IMG/VR virus record: IMGVR_UViG_3300005253_000361
Location: 53,124-117,123 of that record
Length of the DNA: 64,000 nt
Direction: 5' to 3' (one strand)
DNA from: a virus
The position numbers and the translations under genes were made by a program. Below the pieces are notes generated by a model. The model had not been told where the DNA came from. It saw only the letters and a list, made by a program, of their open reading frames with translations, and searched no databases. Shown one piece after another: positions 9,697 through 17,435 of this stretch (positions are counted from its first letter, which is position 1; each line of letters begins with the position of its first letter).

Positions 9697-9927
9697 TCAC
9701 GCGCTGTCGACCTCGTTAACGAGCCCACACCGACGACATGTCGTCTTGATCCACTGGGCGCGGCCGACCTCCACATAGAGATCCTTGTACTTGATCCGGG
9801 CCACATCCTTCGCCTTGTTCAGGTAGGCCAGGATGAACTTACACTCATCGCACCTCCATATCTGATCGGCCGGAAGAGCCGGGTTGCTGAATGAGCGCTT
9901 CTGCTCCTGCTTTTGTTGCTCCCTCAA
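9697..9927 (-). CDS. Small Com-like zinc-ribbon protein
   Basis: A 76-residue protein with two cysteine pairs, WRCDEC near residue 25 and TCRRC near residue 63, separated by a basic/aromatic stretch. The arrangement recalls the Mu Com zinc finger family found in late operons of many phages, where Com acts on translation. Here it lies between the tail completion and tail tube genes. Zinc binding is inferred from the cysteines; a regulatory role is only suggested by the family. Confidence 0.6.
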   Translation of the reverse strand: MREQQKQEQKRSFSNPALPADQIWRCDECKFILAYLNKAKDVARIKYKDLYVEVGRAQWIKTTCRRCGLVNEVDSA

Positions 9928-9944
9928 AGGGATCAGTCATCCTT

Positions 9945-10376
9945 TCAGTCTTGGACAGGCTCCGTGTACTGCACGCTCCATAGAGCCGTCACGGTGTAGT
10001 CCTTCATGGCTTGATCGTAATTCCAGGTGGGGCCGCGCTTCTCGGTGGCGACACCGTAGACGCCGCCCCGGTCGAGCCGCACTCCGTCGATGACGTTGCG
10101 GAACAACCGGTAGCACCACGAGGCCTCCTCGTAATCCTCCTGGCTGAAGCTCCAGACCTGCATACCGGTATTCCGGATACCCAGCTTGGAGTCGCCGCCA
10201 GCACCATAGACCCGGAAACACATCGCCGGCAGCTCCGCATCCCGAAGCTCCGCCGGTTCCGCGACGGTGATCCGGCCCCGCAGCTTTTCCCAGACAGCCG
10301 TGTCGGCTTGAAGCAGGCGCATGATAGCCACGGCCAGCAGCACCTCAGGATCCAGCGGGTTCGTCATGGTGCCCAT
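9945..10376 (-). CDS. Head-tail/tail completion protein
   Basis: A 143-residue protein. The helical N-terminus (LDPEVLLAVAIMRLLQADTAVWEKLRGRI) followed by a beta-rich half (FRVYG, MQVWSFS, VYGVATEKRGPTWNYD, YTVTALWSVQYTEP) is the pattern of tail terminator and DUF3168-like proteins that cap the tube at the head end. Its start overlaps the stop of the large glycosyltransferase gene (TGATG), so the two are translationally coupled. Confidence 0.55.
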   Translation of the reverse strand: MGTMTNPLDPEVLLAVAIMRLLQADTAVWEKLRGRITVAEPAELRDAELPAMCFRVYGAGGDSKLGIRNTGMQVWSFSQEDYEEASWCYRLFRNVIDGVRLDRGGVYGVATEKRGPTWNYDQAMKDYTVTALWSVQYTEPVQD

Positions 10377-12799
10377 CAGGCCTCACACTCCTCAGTCGGT
10401 GGGGTGCCGAACAGAAGCGGCACCAGGGGGGCAAACTCTTCCTCCTCCAGGACCTCGCGAACGTGGTCGGGACAAAAGGTGTCGATCGGTGTACATGCGG
10501 CCGACATACCCCGTACGGAGGCCTCGAGATTCGGGATGTTGTTGTGGCCTTCCGGCAGCGACTGGAGGGCCTGCGCCAAGAACGCACGCCCCTCCTGGGC
10601 CTTCAAAACCCCGAGGGCCTCGAGTGCCATCGTGAACTCACTATCGAGCGCGATCGCCTTCTGCAGCATCCCCTCCGCGACCGCTCGATCGCCTGACTCG
10701 AGGAAGTGCATCGCGAGGTTGTAGTTGGTGGCGGCATCGAGCGGGCTATGAGCCAGCTGCCGAAGTCCGATCCGGAAATACATCTTGAGCTTCCGCTTCA
10801 ACTTCTCCGGGTCCGAGAGAAAACCTGCGTGATCAATCACGCACTCCGACCGCAAGATCTGAAGGTTGTGCTCCCGGAGCGAGTCCGTAACGGTCTCGTG
10901 GACCCACCGGTAGTACCGGATCCGTGGATCGTTCCGGAACAGGCGAATCGCATCCTGATTCCACACCCGCCCATTCGGAAGTCGGTTCCGCACGTAGAAC
11001 CCGTAGGCATAGGCGATCGGCCGCTCGATCTCCCGACGAATCATCCGGGTCTCCGACGAGGACTCGTCGATGTCGAGGTGCAAAATCCACTCATGCCGAG
11101 CCATCTTCACGGCAGCGTTCCGCGGAGCGGCAAAGTCGTCGTTCCACTCGCGCTCGATGACACGACAGCCCCACATCTCCGCGATCTCGATCGAGGCGTC
11201 CTCAGAGCCGGTATCACAGATCACGATCTCGTCGGCGAAGGCCCAGAACTGCGGGAAGAAGTTGTGCAGCCGGGCCTCCTCGTTCCGCATGATCGTCACG
11301 AGCGAGATACCGTTGTCCTCCTGCCACGGCATCAGCTGCATGCCGGTCTCGTCGATGATGTGGCTGTAGTCGTCGTTACCGATCAGCCTGGCGTTCTTCT
11401 CGTTGTCAGTACGCTGGTAGAACTCGTACTTCCGCTGACGTTCCTCTGCGGTCATGTTGCCGTAGTGCTTGATCCGCACGGACGTGAGGGCAATCGAACC
11501 CTCAGGGAATGCCGGCGCGTTCCCCACGTGAAACGCCTCGTTCGGGACCCGGAACCCCGACAGGCATCGATACATGCGGCAGCCGCCGCCCATCTGGCCC
11601 CAGACACCGTCCGCCCGCCAGTACTGATCAGAGTTCCAGAAGTGGTACCAATGGAAGCTGTACCCGGAGATCGCCGGGTGAGGAACCCGCATGAGCCTCT
11701 CCGCGTACGCACGGTCGAACTTATCCTCGAAGACCTCGTCGGCGTCGATGCTGATGGCCCAGTCACAGCCATCCTCACAGGCCCACCGGTAGAGGTCCTG
11801 CCGATCCTGCCCCTCGAGCTTCTTATGGGTCCGCCGCTCGTACCGGGCGAGCTTGGCCCCGCAGATCTCCTCGATCTCGTCAGTCGGCCACAGCTCGGCC
11901 GGCGACTGGTCGTCGAGAATGTAGAAGCGATCCACGAACGTGGCCGCGTTCCTCAGGCTGTCGAGGAACCACGGCACCTGGTACTCCCGGGTCAGCTTGA
12001 CCCGAAAGAGAGCCCCCAGGATCTGCTCCTCCTTCGGCTCCCACTTCTGGTACAGCCGCTTGAGGTTCCGCACACCCGTGAGCGAATCGGGAGCGATCCG
12101 GCGGAGCGTCACGCTACCGTAGTGGTAGATGAAGCACGGGGCGCAGATGACGGTGGACCAGCCGGCCCGCATCGCGCGCACGCAGAGATCATTATCCTCG
12201 GCCCCGCCGACGGGGAACCACTCCTCATCGAAGATGAACCCGTCCTGCTCGAGACGCTCATCGAAGAACTCGCGCGACATCATGAAACAGAATCCCGACA
12301 GAAAGGCGACCGCGTCCCACTTGAGTGCGTTCTTGGCCGCCCACAGCTTGGAATGTTCGGCGACATTGGTCGGGTTGAGCTGGGGCGAGTGGACCATCTG
12401 GAACCCGCCGCAGTAATTGGTCAGCGGCCCCACCATGCCGGCCTTGGGTCGGTTCGGATCCGTGGCGTGGTACATGTCCAGGCAGTCGATCAGGAGCGTG
12501 TCCCAGTCGGGCGTGAACAGGACATCGTCATTGGTGCAGACGATGTATTTGGCCTCCGGCGACACCGCGTCAAATCCGGTGTTCATCCCCTCGCCGAACC
12601 CGCGCAACTCCGCGGATCGCAAGACCTTGTCGGCCCCGTAGGCCTCGGCCAACGCAGCGGCTCGAGGGCAGTCGTCGTTCACGACCACGATGAGTTCGTA
12701 GTCGGTAGTGGTGTGTTCTTCGAGCGTCGCGAGCGCCTGCTGAAAAAACTCGCAGGATTCCCCGCCCACGGTGAGCATTACAATACTTAGATCCGGCAT
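10376..12799 (-). CDS. Three-domain family 2 glycosyltransferase with TPR-like C-terminus
   Basis: An 807-residue protein with three GT-A-like units in tandem. Unit 1 (about 1-260) has SIVMLTVG, a NDD motif at 90-92 and GGAEDNDLCVRA. Unit 2 (about 265-470) has FYILDDQSP and the metal site AISIDADEVF near 349-357. Unit 3 (about 497-650) opens with SLVTIMRNEEARL and has HLDIDES near 574-580. Residues about 675-745 look like TPR repeats (NYNLAMHFLESGDRAVAEGMLQKAI). It sits inside the virion operon, coupled to a tail completion gene, so a capsid or tail protein is the likely acceptor. A TGAGGG element precedes the start. The acceptor and sugar are unknown. Confidence 0.85.
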   Translation of the reverse strand: MPDLSIVMLTVGGESCEFFQQALATLEEHTTTDYELIVVVNDDCPRAAALAEAYGADKVLRSAELRGFGEGMNTGFDAVSPEAKYIVCTNDDVLFTPDWDTLLIDCLDMYHATDPNRPKAGMVGPLTNYCGGFQMVHSPQLNPTNVAEHSKLWAAKNALKWDAVAFLSGFCFMMSREFFDERLEQDGFIFDEEWFPVGGAEDNDLCVRAMRAGWSTVICAPCFIYHYGSVTLRRIAPDSLTGVRNLKRLYQKWEPKEEQILGALFRVKLTREYQVPWFLDSLRNAATFVDRFYILDDQSPAELWPTDEIEEICGAKLARYERRTHKKLEGQDRQDLYRWACEDGCDWAISIDADEVFEDKFDRAYAERLMRVPHPAISGYSFHWYHFWNSDQYWRADGVWGQMGGGCRMYRCLSGFRVPNEAFHVGNAPAFPEGSIALTSVRIKHYGNMTAEERQRKYEFYQRTDNEKNARLIGNDDYSHIIDETGMQLMPWQEDNGISLVTIMRNEEARLHNFFPQFWAFADEIVICDTGSEDASIEIAEMWGCRVIEREWNDDFAAPRNAAVKMARHEWILHLDIDESSSETRMIRREIERPIAYAYGFYVRNRLPNGRVWNQDAIRLFRNDPRIRYYRWVHETVTDSLREHNLQILRSECVIDHAGFLSDPEKLKRKLKMYFRIGLRQLAHSPLDAATNYNLAMHFLESGDRAVAEGMLQKAIALDSEFTMALEALGVLKAQEGRAFLAQALQSLPEGHNNIPNLEASVRGMSAACTPIDTFCPDHVREVLEEEEFAPLVPLLFGTPPTEECEA

Positions 12800-12810
12800 C
12801 TGGATCTCCT

Positions 12811-12823
12811 TCCCCTCAGTCGG
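12811..12823 (-). promoter_or_regulatory. TGAGGG element upstream of glycosyltransferase gene
   Basis: The minus strand reads CCGACTGAGGGGA and runs directly into the AAGGAG ribosome site; the loop hexamer ends 13 nt before the start. Confidence 0.6.
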
Positions 12824-12836
12824 TTTTTGGTGTCCT

Positions 12837-13448
12837 CTAACCAGCGGGACTCTTGTACTCCGTCAAGCGGAGTTGAATGTGGCGCACAGCGCCGTGCCTC
12901 TTGTACTTCGGGTCGATCTCCTGGATCTCCCAGGTGGTAGAGCTGTAAGTGAGCTTGTCCCCAACCTCGACATCTGCATCGGGCGCCACGTACAGAACCG
13001 CAAACCTCTTGGTCGCGCCACCGGCGACCGTCACCTCCACGCTCTCCTTCGGGCGGGTGAGACGGCCGTAGATCGGGCCTGTCACGGTGAGCCCCATGAT
13101 GAGCTCACCCATCGAGGTGACGGCTTGCACCAGGACCGTCCCGACAGCTGCCTCATCGGCGAGGCCTGACGTCTGGATCCGGGTGATGGAGCTGAAGAGT
13201 TGAGCACCGAGACGCCGGCCATTCCCGGCGAACGTAAGTACATCGCTGGTCGCCGAACCCCCCTCATCGAGGCCGGTGACCGTTACGGTGCCGGAACCAG
13301 TGGTGAAGCCGGAGAGCGTGATCGCCAGGTAGGCGTCTTTGGCCGGTGTGAGTGACAGCCCAGAGGCGTCCGCCACTGCGGTCTCGCTGTAGAGCTCCGC
13401 GGACGGCCGCTCAGCGACAAAGGGCTGCTGGAGGAGCGTCTGCCACAT
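12837..13448 (-). CDS. Structural protein, probable head-tail joining region
   Basis: A 203-residue, mostly beta protein. A Gly/Thr-rich N-terminal half (ITLSGFTTGSGTVTVTGLD) reads like an immunoglobulin-type or decoration domain. The C-terminal half (VAPDADVEVGDKLTYSSTTWEIQEIDPKYKRHG...IQLRLTEY) resembles head-closure proteins that read 'defined or undefined, then convert'. It lies between the gp6-like connector and the tail completion gene. Function is assigned by position only. Confidence 0.5.
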   Translation of the reverse strand: MWQTLLQQPFVAERPSAELYSETAVADASGLSLTPAKDAYLAITLSGFTTGSGTVTVTGLDEGGSATSDVLTFAGNGRRLGAQLFSSITRIQTSGLADEAAVGTVLVQAVTSMGELIMGLTVTGPIYGRLTRPKESVEVTVAGGATKRFAVLYVAPDADVEVGDKLTYSSTTWEIQEIDPKYKRHGAVRHIQLRLTEYKSPAG

Positions 13449-13451
13449 GGT

Positions 13452-14021
13452 CTACCCCACCGAGCAGAGTCGGTAGTGGCCAATGGTGTCGTTGAGGATC
13501 ACCGACTCCTCGGGCCGGCGGAACGACTCCTGTAGGTCGCCGATGAGTTGACTCCCGAGACCCTCGGTAGCCTTCCGATTGAACCAGTAGGACCCGAGCC
13601 GCAGGCAACACATCTCCACCTCGGACGGAGCCGCGGCGAAACCTGCCACGAACGTGATCAACAGCACCCCCGAGACCCGAGCCTCGTAGCCGGCACTGTC
13701 GATGAACGTGATGACGCCAATCCGAAGGTCAATCCTGTAGTCAGTACCCGCTACCTGCGCGACACCATCGAGCGTGATGGTGGTGACCGAGATGACCGGC
13801 CACTCCCGCAGCACGACCCTCGACACCGCCGCGAGCTGATGCACCTGGCCTGCCCGGGTATGGGACTCGAACCCCTCACCGGGGTTGTCGCCATAGACCC
13901 GGCCCGTAAACTTGTCGCACCTCTCACCTGCCGCCACCACGTACACCGCCAGAATGGTGTCCTGCCCGGAATCTGTGAAGTCGAGCTGGGCCTTCATCGT
14001 GGCGAGGTCGGTGTAGGCCAT
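13452..14021 (-). CDS. Head-tail connector (gp6-like adaptor)
   Basis: A 189-residue protein. It begins AYTDLATMKAQLDFTDSGQDTILAVYVVAAGERCDKFTGR, the helical opening of HK97 gp6-like DNA-packaging/connector proteins, then has the beta middle (VVLREWPVISVTTITLDGV..DYRID) and a second helical part (SEVEMCCLRLGSYWFNRKATEG). These form a ring under the portal. The order capsid, HTH protein, connector fits. Confidence 0.7.
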   Translation of the reverse strand: MAYTDLATMKAQLDFTDSGQDTILAVYVVAAGERCDKFTGRVYGDNPGEGFESHTRAGQVHQLAAVSRVVLREWPVISVTTITLDGVAQVAGTDYRIDLRIGVITFIDSAGYEARVSGVLLITFVAGFAAAPSEVEMCCLRLGSYWFNRKATEGLGSQLIGDLQESFRRPEESVILNDTIGHYRLCSVG

Positions 14022-14395
14022 TAGCCGGCGGCGCCCGCCCTCTGGATCCGCAGAGCTTCAGCGTCAATACGGCTGATGCGGTACCGAGGGCCGTCGGGGG
14101 TGTCGAGCTTCTCGGCCAACAGCTTCCCGTTATCGATGTACTTGTAGATCGTGGAGCGGGCATAGCCAGTGAGCTCCGAGACCTGCTCCGGGTTCAGGCG
14201 AGCCTTGGTGGGATCGATAACGCCCTCTGGGTCCTCGACGAGCTCGTACCCTTCGAACATGAGGCGCTCAGCTGAATGCTGGTACTTCACCTCGACCAGA
14301 TGGTTGCGCTGCTCGGGGGTCTCGTCGTAGAGACAGTTGATGGGGATATCGGGCGGCCCGAATTCCGTCCGGAGAACAAACGGTTGCGTGGTCAT
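14021..14395 (-). CDS. Helix-turn-helix protein encoded among head genes
   Basis: A 124-residue protein. Residues about 67-115 (LNPEQVSELTGYARSTIYKYIDNGKLLAEK...RYRISRIDAEAL) are a MerR/excisionase-type (HTH_17) winged helix with a recognition helix ARSTIYKYIDNG. The N-terminal 65 residues are unrelated to HTH domains. Its stop shares a base with the connector start. A DNA-binding protein between capsid and connector is unusual; it may regulate late transcription or be a head protein built on this fold. Confidence 0.7.
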   Translation of the reverse strand: MTTQPFVLRTEFGPPDIPINCLYDETPEQRNHLVEVKYQHSAERLMFEGYELVEDPEGVIDPTKARLNPEQVSELTGYARSTIYKYIDNGKLLAEKLDTPDGPRYRISRIDAEALRIQRAGAAG

Positions 14396-14434
14396 TGTTG
14401 CGTCCCTCCTGAATGTCGTGGTCCCTCTCGGGGT

Positions 14435-14463
14435 AAAAAATAGGGAGCGCCTCGAGGGCGTCT
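14435..14463 (-). terminator. Rho-independent terminator after the major capsid gene
   Basis: On the minus strand GAG and CGCC pair with GGCG and CTC (one bulged T) around CTCGA, followed by CCTA and six Ts (14440-14435). It lies about 20 bases past the capsid stop. Confidence 0.65.
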
Positions 14464-14484
14464 CTAATCCCTTGTGATCAGCGG

Positions 14485-15468
14485 TTAGCTGATCTTTACT
14501 CCGTACAGGGCGCTGATCTTCAACGTGTTGAAGAGCACCAGCGCCTCGTCCATGAACATGTCGAACTCTTCGTACTGCGAGCTCTTGTTCGACAACGCCT
14601 GGGTCTGGAATTCGGACAGAACGCCCATCCAGAGGTTGTCGAAGTCCACGATGAACGCCATCGAAGTGGTCCCGGTACCCCCGACAGCCTGCGCCTGCGT
14701 GGGAGTCGCAGAGCCGCTGTAGAAGATGGTGTCCGGGATGTTCGTGGTGGGTAGAACGGGGATGCCGTTGTAGGTCATCACCTTGAACCCGGCCGCGATC
14801 TCCGTGTGGTCGATCCAGCGCTGCTGCGACTGCAGCTTGGCTGCGAGCAACCGGCGGAAAGCGCGAGACACCAGGATCAAGCTCGGGTTGCCACGGTTCC
14901 GATCAATGGCCTGATCCATCTTGGCCAACGTCAGAGTGGCACCGTTCATGACGCCGGTCGACTGTGCGACCTTCTGGGCGTCCGTGATGAGCTTGTTCAT
15001 GCCGCTGAACTGCTTCGCGTCCTGGGCAGCATCGCCCCAGATGGACCAGTGCTCCTCGTAGTCGCGCACGTCTTCGACGCGATAACGAATCTCGTCCATC
15101 AGGATGTCCCGGAACGAACGGCCAATGGCACGCGCCTTACGCGTGACCTTGCCGCGAGCCAGGATGGTCTTGTAGACGAAGGACACGCGGGCGTACGAGC
15201 TGACATCCTCGTCCGGCTCCTCGATGTCGTTCACGAACTGGGCGATCGTGGTACCGACGGAACGTCGGTCCAACAGCCAAGCAGAACTTGTGCCGGTCAG
15301 ACGCGGAACGCTCTGGCGCCACGGGTTCAGGTAGTCCATCAGCCCGGCGATTTCCTTCTGCACATCGGGCTGCTCCAGGACACCGGTGACCGCGGTTGCA
15401 GTGAGCGTGCGCTTGAGCCTTTCTACATCGGCACGCGACAACGCATGATTCAGTACTTCGTTGTTCAC
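14485..15468 (-). CDS. Major capsid protein (HK97 fold)
   Basis: A 327-residue protein preceded by protease and scaffold genes. It shows the HK97-type pattern: an N-terminal helix (LSRADVERLKRTLTATAVTGVLEQ), an E-loop region with aromatic strands (ARVSFVYKTILARGKVTRKARAIG), a spine helix (SFRDILMDEIRYRVEDVRDYEEHWSIWGD) and an A-domain end with a NIPDTIF..VDFDNLWMGVL segment. The start is GTG 15468 after GGAGGTG. That ribosome site lies in a small hairpin. A terminator follows the gene. Confidence 0.88.
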   Translation of the reverse strand: MNNEVLNHALSRADVERLKRTLTATAVTGVLEQPDVQKEIAGLMDYLNPWRQSVPRLTGTSSAWLLDRRSVGTTIAQFVNDIEEPDEDVSSYARVSFVYKTILARGKVTRKARAIGRSFRDILMDEIRYRVEDVRDYEEHWSIWGDAAQDAKQFSGMNKLITDAQKVAQSTGVMNGATLTLAKMDQAIDRNRGNPSLILVSRAFRRLLAAKLQSQQRWIDHTEIAAGFKVMTYNGIPVLPTTNIPDTIFYSGSATPTQAQAVGGTGTTSMAFIVDFDNLWMGVLSEFQTQALSNKSSQYEEFDMFMDEALVLFNTLKISALYGVKIS

Positions 15469-15476
15469 TTACCGCA

Positions 15477-15490
15477 CACCTCCTCAGGTG
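15477..15490 (-). promoter_or_regulatory. Small hairpin with TGAGGA loop at the capsid ribosome site
   Basis: CACC pairs with GGTG around TGAGGA, so the capsid ribosome site is partly paired. It is a near match to the recurrent TGAGGG elements. Confidence 0.4.
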
Positions 15491-15514
15491 GTAGTTCGGA
15501 ATACCGCTGGGCGA

Positions 15515-16129
15515 TTACTCGCCGAAGTGGGCTCCGAGGGTTTCACGCAAGCGCACCTTGGGGTCGGTCTCGCCATCGAGCTTTCGTTCAAGCTCGCTCT
15601 GCGTGTTGTCTTGATCGCTGCCGTCGTCTTCAGCGTCACCTACGACGCCGCGCCGAACCGGCTGCGCGTTCTCCAACTTCTTGATGGAGCGCTCGACCTT
15701 GTCGAGCCGCTCATCGTTCTCGTCCTCGTCGACGGAACGCCCGCCGGTATCGGCATCTGCCGAATCCTCGTCTGCGTCCTCATCCACGTCTTCAGTCGCG
15801 GCTACGACGATCGCATCGATCTTCTCGTTCAGCGCGCGAAGCGCCTCTGCGATGGGCTCAGCAAATTCGCCGAGCCTGTCGGCCACGGGGCCGAGATCGA
15901 GCACTACTTCAGGGGCCGCATCGCGCGACTCCTCGGTGTCCTCGTCGGCATCGGCTTCCGCCTGCGCCGTCTCGAACGCCGTGATCTGCGATCGCTGGGT
16001 CTCGTCTTGGGTTTCGAGATCCGTGAAAATCGTATCGAACGCCTCACGTTCCTCGTCACTCAGGTCAACACCGGCGACCAGTTCCCTCAATTGCTTCAAG
16101 AGGTCCACGGGGTACAACACCTCCTTCAC
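15515..16129 (-). CDS. Probable scaffold protein
   Basis: A 204-residue, extremely acidic protein with predicted coiled coil (DKVERSIKKLENA) and long Glu/Asp/Ala tracts (DVDEDADEDSADAD). The composition, length and position between prohead protease and major capsid are those of head scaffolds. It ends with a basic/acidic helix (ERKLDGETDPKVRLRETLGAHFGE) suited to capsid contact. No sequence motif proves it. Confidence 0.7.
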   Translation of the reverse strand: MKEVLYPVDLLKQLRELVAGVDLSDEEREAFDTIFTDLETQDETQRSQITAFETAQAEADADEDTEESRDAAPEVVLDLGPVADRLGEFAEPIAEALRALNEKIDAIVVAATEDVDEDADEDSADADTGGRSVDEDENDERLDKVERSIKKLENAQPVRRGVVGDAEDDGSDQDNTQSELERKLDGETDPKVRLRETLGAHFGE

Positions 16130-16141
16130 CCGTTGTGTAGT

Positions 16142-17095
16142 TCAGCCAGCCAGCTCCACCAGATAGGCCGGAATGCCCTGCCCGGAAATACCGTGGGTGG
16201 TTCGGTACTCCTGCAGCAGATGCGCGGCTACGCTGTGCTTGTCCTCATCGGGAAGGTCAGAGCCCTCCAGTTTCGACGCGGCGGTATCTAGCCCCGCCCG
16301 GACCGACACCAGGTGCCCGTCCACTACGTCGTGATGAGGAAATCCGTAGTCCCCGAAACGGGAACCGTCACCAGACACATGTGCGAAGGCCTGCCGATAG
16401 ACAGACCAGTCGACGTCTTGCTTGGTCGGGCCGCCCGCCAGCGCACGAACGCGCTGAATGGCACCGACCGAATCCCACTGGCGCTCCCGGCTCGGGGGCG
16501 TGTGGGCAAATTCGAGTTGAACGAAAGTAGCGATTTCCGAGTGCTCGACCGTGCCGAAAGAAACGCCGGCCGACCGCAGAGCGCGCTCGACCCAGCTGGT
16601 CAGCTCAGCCTCCGGAACCGCCGGCACAGAAACCAGCGATACCTCCAGCAGGCGGAGCGAATGAACGACGATCTTCGACTCGCCGTTCGGCTGCTCAACG
16701 TACTCGTAGTCCATCGTGCGCCACGAGACGGAGAACTTGTTCAGTACGCCTTCACGGATCTTCGTCCAGAGATCGTTCTCGACAGACGAGATGAACCCGG
16801 TGAACCGGATCCCCTTGATGGCGTCGTCGTAGTAGCACTCGGTGACACGACCGACTGCCCGGCCTATATCGTGGCCGTAGAGGATGGTGGCGTACGTGAG
16901 CAGGTCGTGAGCCGAAGCCCGGAGGGCCGCTTCGGTAATCTCGACGCCATTCATGTCGAGGCACGCCACGGTGGCGATACCCTCGATCCAACGTCGAGGC
17001 TCAGACTCGCCGGCGCGGACTCCTTCGGAAACATCGCGAATCATTACCGGCAAGGCCGGAATGTCCTGCTGCCTGCGAAAGTCGATATGCTCCAA
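16142..17095 (-). CDS. Prohead maturation protease (HK97-type)
   Basis: A 317-residue protein. The N-terminal ~180 residues match family U35/HK97 prohead proteases: ILYGHD with the catalytic His at 75, KFSVSWR with the likely Ser nucleophile at 122, and LLEVSLVSVPAVPEAEL closing the fold. The C-terminal 130 residues are extra and unassigned. The frame opens at TTG 17095; an ATG just upstream is in another frame, and GGGGGTGA precedes the TTG by about nine bases. It should trim scaffold and capsid. Confidence 0.85.
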   Translation of the reverse strand: MEHIDFRRQQDIPALPVMIRDVSEGVRAGESEPRRWIEGIATVACLDMNGVEITEAALRASAHDLLTYATILYGHDIGRAVGRVTECYYDDAIKGIRFTGFISSVENDLWTKIREGVLNKFSVSWRTMDYEYVEQPNGESKIVVHSLRLLEVSLVSVPAVPEAELTSWVERALRSAGVSFGTVEHSEIATFVQLEFAHTPPSRERQWDSVGAIQRVRALAGGPTKQDVDWSVYRQAFAHVSGDGSRFGDYGFPHHDVVDGHLVSVRAGLDTAASKLEGSDLPDEDKHSVAAHLLQEYRTTHGISGQGIPAYLVELAG

Positions 17096-17103
17096 GCTTC
17101 ATG

Positions 17104-17301
17104 TCACCCCCGGGTGAATGTCTGGCGCCCAAGATCGATACGCCCGAAGCCCTTGCAGGCCTCGCAGGTCGTCTGCTTCATGCACTTTGGATGGTCCTCG
17201 TGTAGGTAGCCGTAACCGCGGCAGTTAGGGCAAACCGGCCCCTCTGCTTGGCGCAGCCTCGGGTCCATCGCTCGCATGTCTTGCTCATTGATCATGGACA
17301 T
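17104..17301 (-). CDS. DnaJ-type zinc-finger microprotein
   Basis: A 65-residue protein with CPNCRGYGY and CEACKGFGRI, the CxxCxGxG repeats of the DnaJ cysteine-rich domain, and no J domain. It starts the protease-scaffold-capsid group; its stop is eight bases before the protease TTG. It may assist folding of head proteins or bind RNA. Zinc binding is inferred from the motif. Confidence 0.75.
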   Translation of the reverse strand: MSMINEQDMRAMDPRLRQAEGPVCPNCRGYGYLHEDHPKCMKQTTCEACKGFGRIDLGRQTFTRG

Positions 17302-17357
17302 TGTGGTTCAGTGGTAACTCACGTATGCACAAGGATGGATAATCGGTAGGGGTGTTC

Positions 17358-17397
17358 GCAATGAAACTCTCACCGGGGTTCCACATTCCGGTGAGAG
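17358..17397 (-). promoter_or_regulatory. GGTGAGAGTTT motif forming a 10-bp inverted repeat
   Basis: The motif on the minus strand (17376-17358) is mirrored at 17397-17388: CTCTCACCGG and CCGGTGAGAG flank 11 bases. It lies 57 nt before the DnaJ-type gene, after the portal stop. It could be a late promoter/operator; the hairpin may also act as a weak terminator. Confidence 0.5.
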
Positions 17398-17435
17398 GCA
17401 CACTTGAGGGCGGGAAAGCGCAGAATCGGACGACG

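Noticed and set aside
10706-12790. A 694-codon plus-strand open frame opposite the large glycosyltransferase
   Set aside because: It is the antisense of a gene with clear glycosyltransferase motifs; its composition is arginine/valine/leucine-rich as expected for a GC-rich shadow, and it has no ribosome site or neighbours on that strand.
13850-13890. A tRNA-T-arm-like string within the connector gene
   Set aside because: No acceptor or anticodon arms can be built around it, and it lies in a well-supported coding region.
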